Source of the DNA: an uncultured Lachnospiraceae bacterium
GTDB taxonomy: Bacteria; Bacillota; Clostridia; Lachnospirales; Lachnospiraceae
Reading direction: 5' to 3'
NCBI GenBank assembly: GCA_905209075.1
Contig: CAJLRL010000035.1
Span: 1 to 26,958 of the forward strand
DNA length: 26,958 bases
Under the pieces are notes generated by a model, which was given only the letters and a program-made list of their open reading frames with translations, was not told where the DNA came from and made no database searches. Positions 24,447-26,958 of this stretch are shown piece after piece. The position numbers and the translations under genes are program-made. The first letter of the stretch is position 1. The number at the start of each line of letters is the position of its first letter.

Positions 24447-26030
24447 ATGAAAAAAAATGACATATTTGAACTTGAAATAACAGATATGGGAACAGATGGC
24501 GAGGGTATCGGACATTATGATGGCATGACCTTTTTCGTAAAGGATGCGCTTATCGGTGATGTCATAACTGCTCGTGTGACAAAATTGAAGAAAAACTATG
24601 GCTATGCAAGAGTGGAAGAGATTAAGACCCCTTCCACTTTTCGCATTGAGCCAAAATGTGCGCTGCACAAAAGGTGCGGAGGCTGTCAGATACAGGCACT
24701 TTCATATGAAAAGCAGCTTGAATTTAAAAATGACAAGGTGCGTAATAATCTCATGCGCATAGGCGGTTTTTCGGAGGATGAGCTTTTAGCAAAGATGGCA
24801 CCACCGGTCGGCATAGACGATCCGTACAGATACCGCAATAAGGCACAATTTCCGGTAGGGCGTGATAAGGACGGCAACATAATAACTGGTTTTTATGCAT
24901 CCCGGAGCCACAATATCATCCCGGTGGATGACTGTATGCTCGGAGTACCTGTGAATAAAGAGATACTTGACATCATAAAGGCATGGATGAATGAGTATGG
25001 AATAGAGCCGTATGATGAAGTAAGCCGCACAGGACTGGTGCGCCATGTGCTTATCCGTTATGGATTTACATCTAAGCAGATCATGGTCTGTCTTGTGATA
25101 AACGGAGATGGGCTGGATTCAAAACGCAGGGGTGAGAATGTGAATGTATCATGTGTAGCTAGCGGAAAAATTACGGACAAGCGTGATCGTGATAGAGCAA
25201 GCTGTAACGCAACAGATACATTATGCGAAAGATTATCAAAGATAGACGGGATGACATCGATTTCCTATAATATCAACAAGGAAAATACAAATGTTATCCT
25301 TGGCAAAAAGACAGTCTGCATATGGGGCAGATCGTATATCGAGGATACGATACATCTGCTTTCTTATCCTGATTTTACGCCACAGGGTACAGGAATCACA
25401 TATCAGATCTCGCCACAATCATTTTATCAGGTAAACCCGAAGCAGACAGAAAAACTCTACAGCACAGCCTTGGAATTTGCAGGGCTGACCGGAAAGGAAA
25501 GTGTGTGGGATCTCTACTGCGGAATCGGAACAATATCACTTTTCCTCTCTCAGCGGGCTAAAAAGGTATATGGTGTGGAGATAGTGCCGCAGGCCATAGA
25601 TGACGCAAAGAACAATGCAAAGATAAACGGCATCACAAACGCCGAGTTTTTCGTGGGAAAAGCGGAGAAAGTGCTTCCGGAGTTCTATGCAGATGCAAAG
25701 AAAAATATAACTAAAGGGTCTGAAGCTATCAAGCCAGAAGTACCTGCAGCAAAATATACGGATGAAGCGGATATGCTGACACCGGATGTGATCGTGGTAG
25801 ATCCTCCGAGAAAAGGCTGCGATGAAAAGTGCCTCGACACCATGCTAAAGATGGAACCGCAGAGGATAGTTTATGTAAGCTGCGATTCGGCAACGCTGGC
25901 AAGGGATTTGAAAATCCTTTGTGAGGAGAAGTATGAGCTGGTGAAGTGGCAGGCATTTGACCAGTTTAGTCATACTGGACATGTTGAGTCAGTGGTTCTG
26001 ATGCAGTATTGTGGAAAAGAGAAGAAATAG
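24447..26030 (+). CDS. rlmD: 23S rRNA (uracil-C5)-methyltransferase, RlmD/YefA type
   Basis: The 527-residue enzyme is SAM-dependent. An N-terminal TRAM domain (LEITDMGTDGEGIGHYDGMTFFV) is followed by the iron-sulfur motif KCALHKRCGGCQIQ (C71, C77, C80), with a further Cys in PVDDCMLG. The methyltransferase domain has SPQSFYQVNPKQTEKLY, VWDLYCGIGTISLFL, DVIVVDPPRKGCDEKC and the catalytic-Cys motif YVSCDSATLARDL. It ends with the usual FDQFSHTGHVESVVLM. Gram-positive homologues modify U1939 and sometimes also U747, so RlmCD is an alternative name. Two segments look longer than in compact homologues: about 220-250 (SKRRGENVNVSCVASGKITD) and 420-440 (KKNITKGSEAIKPEVPAAKY). The ribosome binding site is weak (AAGAAGAG). 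A strong terminator follows. Confidence 0.93.
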   Translation: MKKNDIFELEITDMGTDGEGIGHYDGMTFFVKDALIGDVITARVTKLKKNYGYARVEEIKTPSTFRIEPKCALHKRCGGCQIQALSYEKQLEFKNDKVRNNLMRIGGFSEDELLAKMAPPVGIDDPYRYRNKAQFPVGRDKDGNIITGFYASRSHNIIPVDDCMLGVPVNKEILDIIKAWMNEYGIEPYDEVSRTGLVRHVLIRYGFTSKQIMVCLVINGDGLDSKRRGENVNVSCVASGKITDKRDRDRASCNATDTLCERLSKIDGMTSISYNINKENTNVILGKKTVCIWGRSYIEDTIHLLSYPDFTPQGTGITYQISPQSFYQVNPKQTEKLYSTALEFAGLTGKESVWDLYCGIGTISLFLSQRAKKVYGVEIVPQAIDDAKNNAKINGITNAEFFVGKAEKVLPEFYADAKKNITKGSEAIKPEVPAAKYTDEADMLTPDVIVVDPPRKGCDEKCLDTMLKMEPQRIVYVSCDSATLARDLKILCEEKYELVKWQAFDQFSHTGHVESVVLMQYCGKEKK

Positions 26031-26061
26031 ACGGGTTCAACCACAAGATGTTGTGGCTTGA

Positions 26062-26108
26062 GGGCAAAAATTGGAGCGAAAATCGACCAGTTTTTGCCCG
26101 ATTTTTTT
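26062..26108 (+). terminator. Rho-independent terminator of rlmD
   Basis: GGGCAAAAA (26062-26070) pairs with TTTTTGCCC (26091-26099). The helix continues with TTGG/CCAG and CGA/TCG inside. GATTTTTTT follows. A small CCACAA/TTGTGG hairpin (26041-26056) precedes it. Confidence 0.88.
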
Positions 26109-26140
26109 GCCCATTTTTATAGATGCATAGGGGCAAAAAA
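26102..26140. repeat. Second GCCC/GGGC inverted repeat adjoining the rlmD terminator
   Basis: TTTTTTGCCC (ending at 26112) pairs with GGGCAAAAAA (26131-26140). Its left arm is a direct repeat of the right arm of the terminator just before it, so the four arms can pair in alternative ways. On neither strand does this second hairpin have a terminator-like T-tract of its own. Confidence 0.6.
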
Positions 26141-26209
26141 GAGATTTTGGGGTGATTTGAGGAAAAAAAGAGAGGAGGAAATAAAAGTAAATTGCAGATG
26201 AATATGTGA

Positions 26210-26254
26210 GGCGGTACTTATTTTAGAAATGAAATAGGTGCCGCCATTTTTATT
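26210..26254 (+). terminator. Terminator-like hairpin in front of the last large ORF
   Basis: GGCGGTACTTATTTT (26210-26224) pairs along its length with GAAATAGGTGCCGCC (26231-26245), using a few G-U wobbles, around an AGAAAT loop. ATTTTTATT follows. Between the rlmD terminator and this one there is only a GAGGAGG (26172-26178) and no usable ORF, so it may end a short leader or the remains of a deleted gene. Confidence 0.7.
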
Positions 26255-26279
26255 GTTAAAAAGAACAGGAGGAAGAAAA

Positions 26280-26870
26280 GTGTCGGGATTATTTTGTAGC
26301 AGCTCGCAGCTTTGCATACTGGAGAGACAAATGCAGCAGCCACCGGGGTATCGTCCGAGAGGACAGGGAATCTGTATCATGAATGCAGAAGAATGGAAAA
26401 GCCGCGGAAATTATACCGAACTTGTGGATTGTGTGATCAGCAGTATGCAGATGGAACATCTGAAAAAGAGGATAAGTGAAATTTTTGAGAAAGTAGATAA
26501 GGAAATGATTTTCGGAAGTATGAAACATCGAAAAGATTTCTATTTCATACTGACAGGCAAAAGAGGGAAAAACCTATGCATGTATCCGAATTATGCGGCT
26601 GCAGTTTTTTTATTGTCTGCGGATGAGGAACTCTGGGATAAGGTGCATCGGCAGGTGCTGGATACAGGAATATACTTTGACCGCATCCGACTCGGAGGGG
26701 TTACGCTGGATCAGTATATCCTTTTCCATGCGGCAAAGGATGTCTATAACGGAACGAAGCATATCCGTTTATCAGAATTGACAGACCGGGAACTGATACC
26801 TGATGAGGTGCTTCGCCTAATCGTGAATGCTTTCGTGATTGAAAAGTGCGGTGTGGATATTAACAGGTAG
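26280..26870 (+). CDS. Conserved hypothetical protein (possibly DUF6075-like)
   Basis: I start at GTG 26280, because AGGAGG (26267-26272) sits seven bases before it. A longer reading from 26238 would begin inside the terminator stem. The product is 196 residues, soluble, with no signal peptide. The region FGSMKHRKDFYFILTG ... YPNYAAAVFLLSADEELWDK ... LDQYILFHAAKDVYNGT loosely resembles small Clostridia proteins often found in mobile or accessory regions (DUF6075-like: an H-x3-F start, a Y-x2-A-x2-F-L-L middle and a late N-G). This comparison is from memory and weak. No catalytic motif is evident. The N-terminal ~45 residues (CSSSQLCILERQMQQPPGYR) are compositionally different. A micro-ORF with its own strong ribosome binding site follows. 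Confidence 0.6.
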   Translation: MSGLFCSSSQLCILERQMQQPPGYRPRGQGICIMNAEEWKSRGNYTELVDCVISSMQMEHLKKRISEIFEKVDKEMIFGSMKHRKDFYFILTGKRGKNLCMYPNYAAAVFLLSADEELWDKVHRQVLDTGIYFDRIRLGGVTLDQYILFHAAKDVYNGTKHIRLSELTDRELIPDEVLRLIVNAFVIEKCGVDINR

Positions 26871-26880
26871 GAGGTGTGGA

Positions 26881-26940
26881 ATGGAAATTAGGAGCCTACT
26901 AATAAAAGTCAAGTACTTTTTGAAGAAATTTAAGAATTGA
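26881..26940 (+). CDS. 19-codon cationic micro-ORF
   Basis: ATG 26881 follows AGGAGGTG (26869-26876), an almost perfect ribosome binding site that overlaps the upstream stop codon. The product is MEIRSLLIKVKYFLKKFKN: one acidic and six basic residues, with hydrophobic positions spaced so that an amphipathic helix is possible. It ends at TGA 26938-26940, 18 bases before the window edge. It could be a real coupled small peptide, a truncated gene start, or a leader for something beyond the edge. No homologue is recognised. Confidence 0.4.
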   Translation: MEIRSLLIKVKYFLKKFKN

Positions 26941-26958
26941 AAAATAGGCACAAGAAAT

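Overview
The window looks like a chromosomal segment of a low-to-moderate-GC anaerobic Clostridia. The family Lachnospiraceae (Roseburia, Agathobacter, Lachnospira or Butyrivibrio neighbourhood) is my inference. It rests on the gene content (a RlmD/YefA-type methylase, YhaM, HemZ, ROK glucokinase, bifunctional Rel, MutS2), on secreted proteins with Trp-rich 'YNG-WWYV-NG-VDF' repeats, and on AGGAGG ribosome binding sites. I do not claim a genus or species.

Layout. 1-3050: an accessory, fast-evolving block. It holds the tail of one Trp-rich repeat protein, a short signal-less relative (416-709), a full secreted 562-residue repeat protein (792-2480), about 300 bases of what looks like decayed coding DNA, and an 86-codon orphan ORF. 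3101-7157: a promoter, then ddl, murF, a cyclophilin and an acetyltransferase with a degenerate N-terminal domain. 7159-8216: ROK glucokinase with its own promoter and an unusual interlocking-palindrome 5' leader. 8264-10696: promoter, rel (probably from a TTG start) and terminator. 10739-12903: MBL-fold hydrolase and hemZ, overlapping by 4 nt. 12913-17164: promoter, hisS, aspS and a membrane-anchored unknown protein, ending in a terminator shared with the convergent mutS2 / response regulator / histidine kinase group on the minus strand (21720 down to 17149). 21745-21972: a cluster of nested palindromes between the divergent mutS2 and htrA-like promoters. 22005-26108: a promoter, an HtrA-like protein whose three catalytic residues are all replaced, yhaM, and rlmD with a terminator. 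26062-26958: further inverted repeats, an orphan ribosome binding site and terminator, a weakly recognised conserved protein and a 19-codon cationic micro-ORF.

Most of the window is housekeeping: peptidoglycan precursor synthesis (Ddl and MurF make and attach D-Ala-D-Ala), sugar phosphorylation, (p)ppGpp metabolism, two aminoacyl-tRNA synthetases, RNA modification and decay, and a PhoB/PhoR-like two-component pair. I did not find a new defence system or an obviously complete novel multi-gene system. The parts most worth a second look are the predicted HtrA pseudoprotease, the palindrome cluster before it, the possible pseudoknot leader of the glucokinase gene, the cysteine-bearing repeat array, and the micro-ORF at the right edge.
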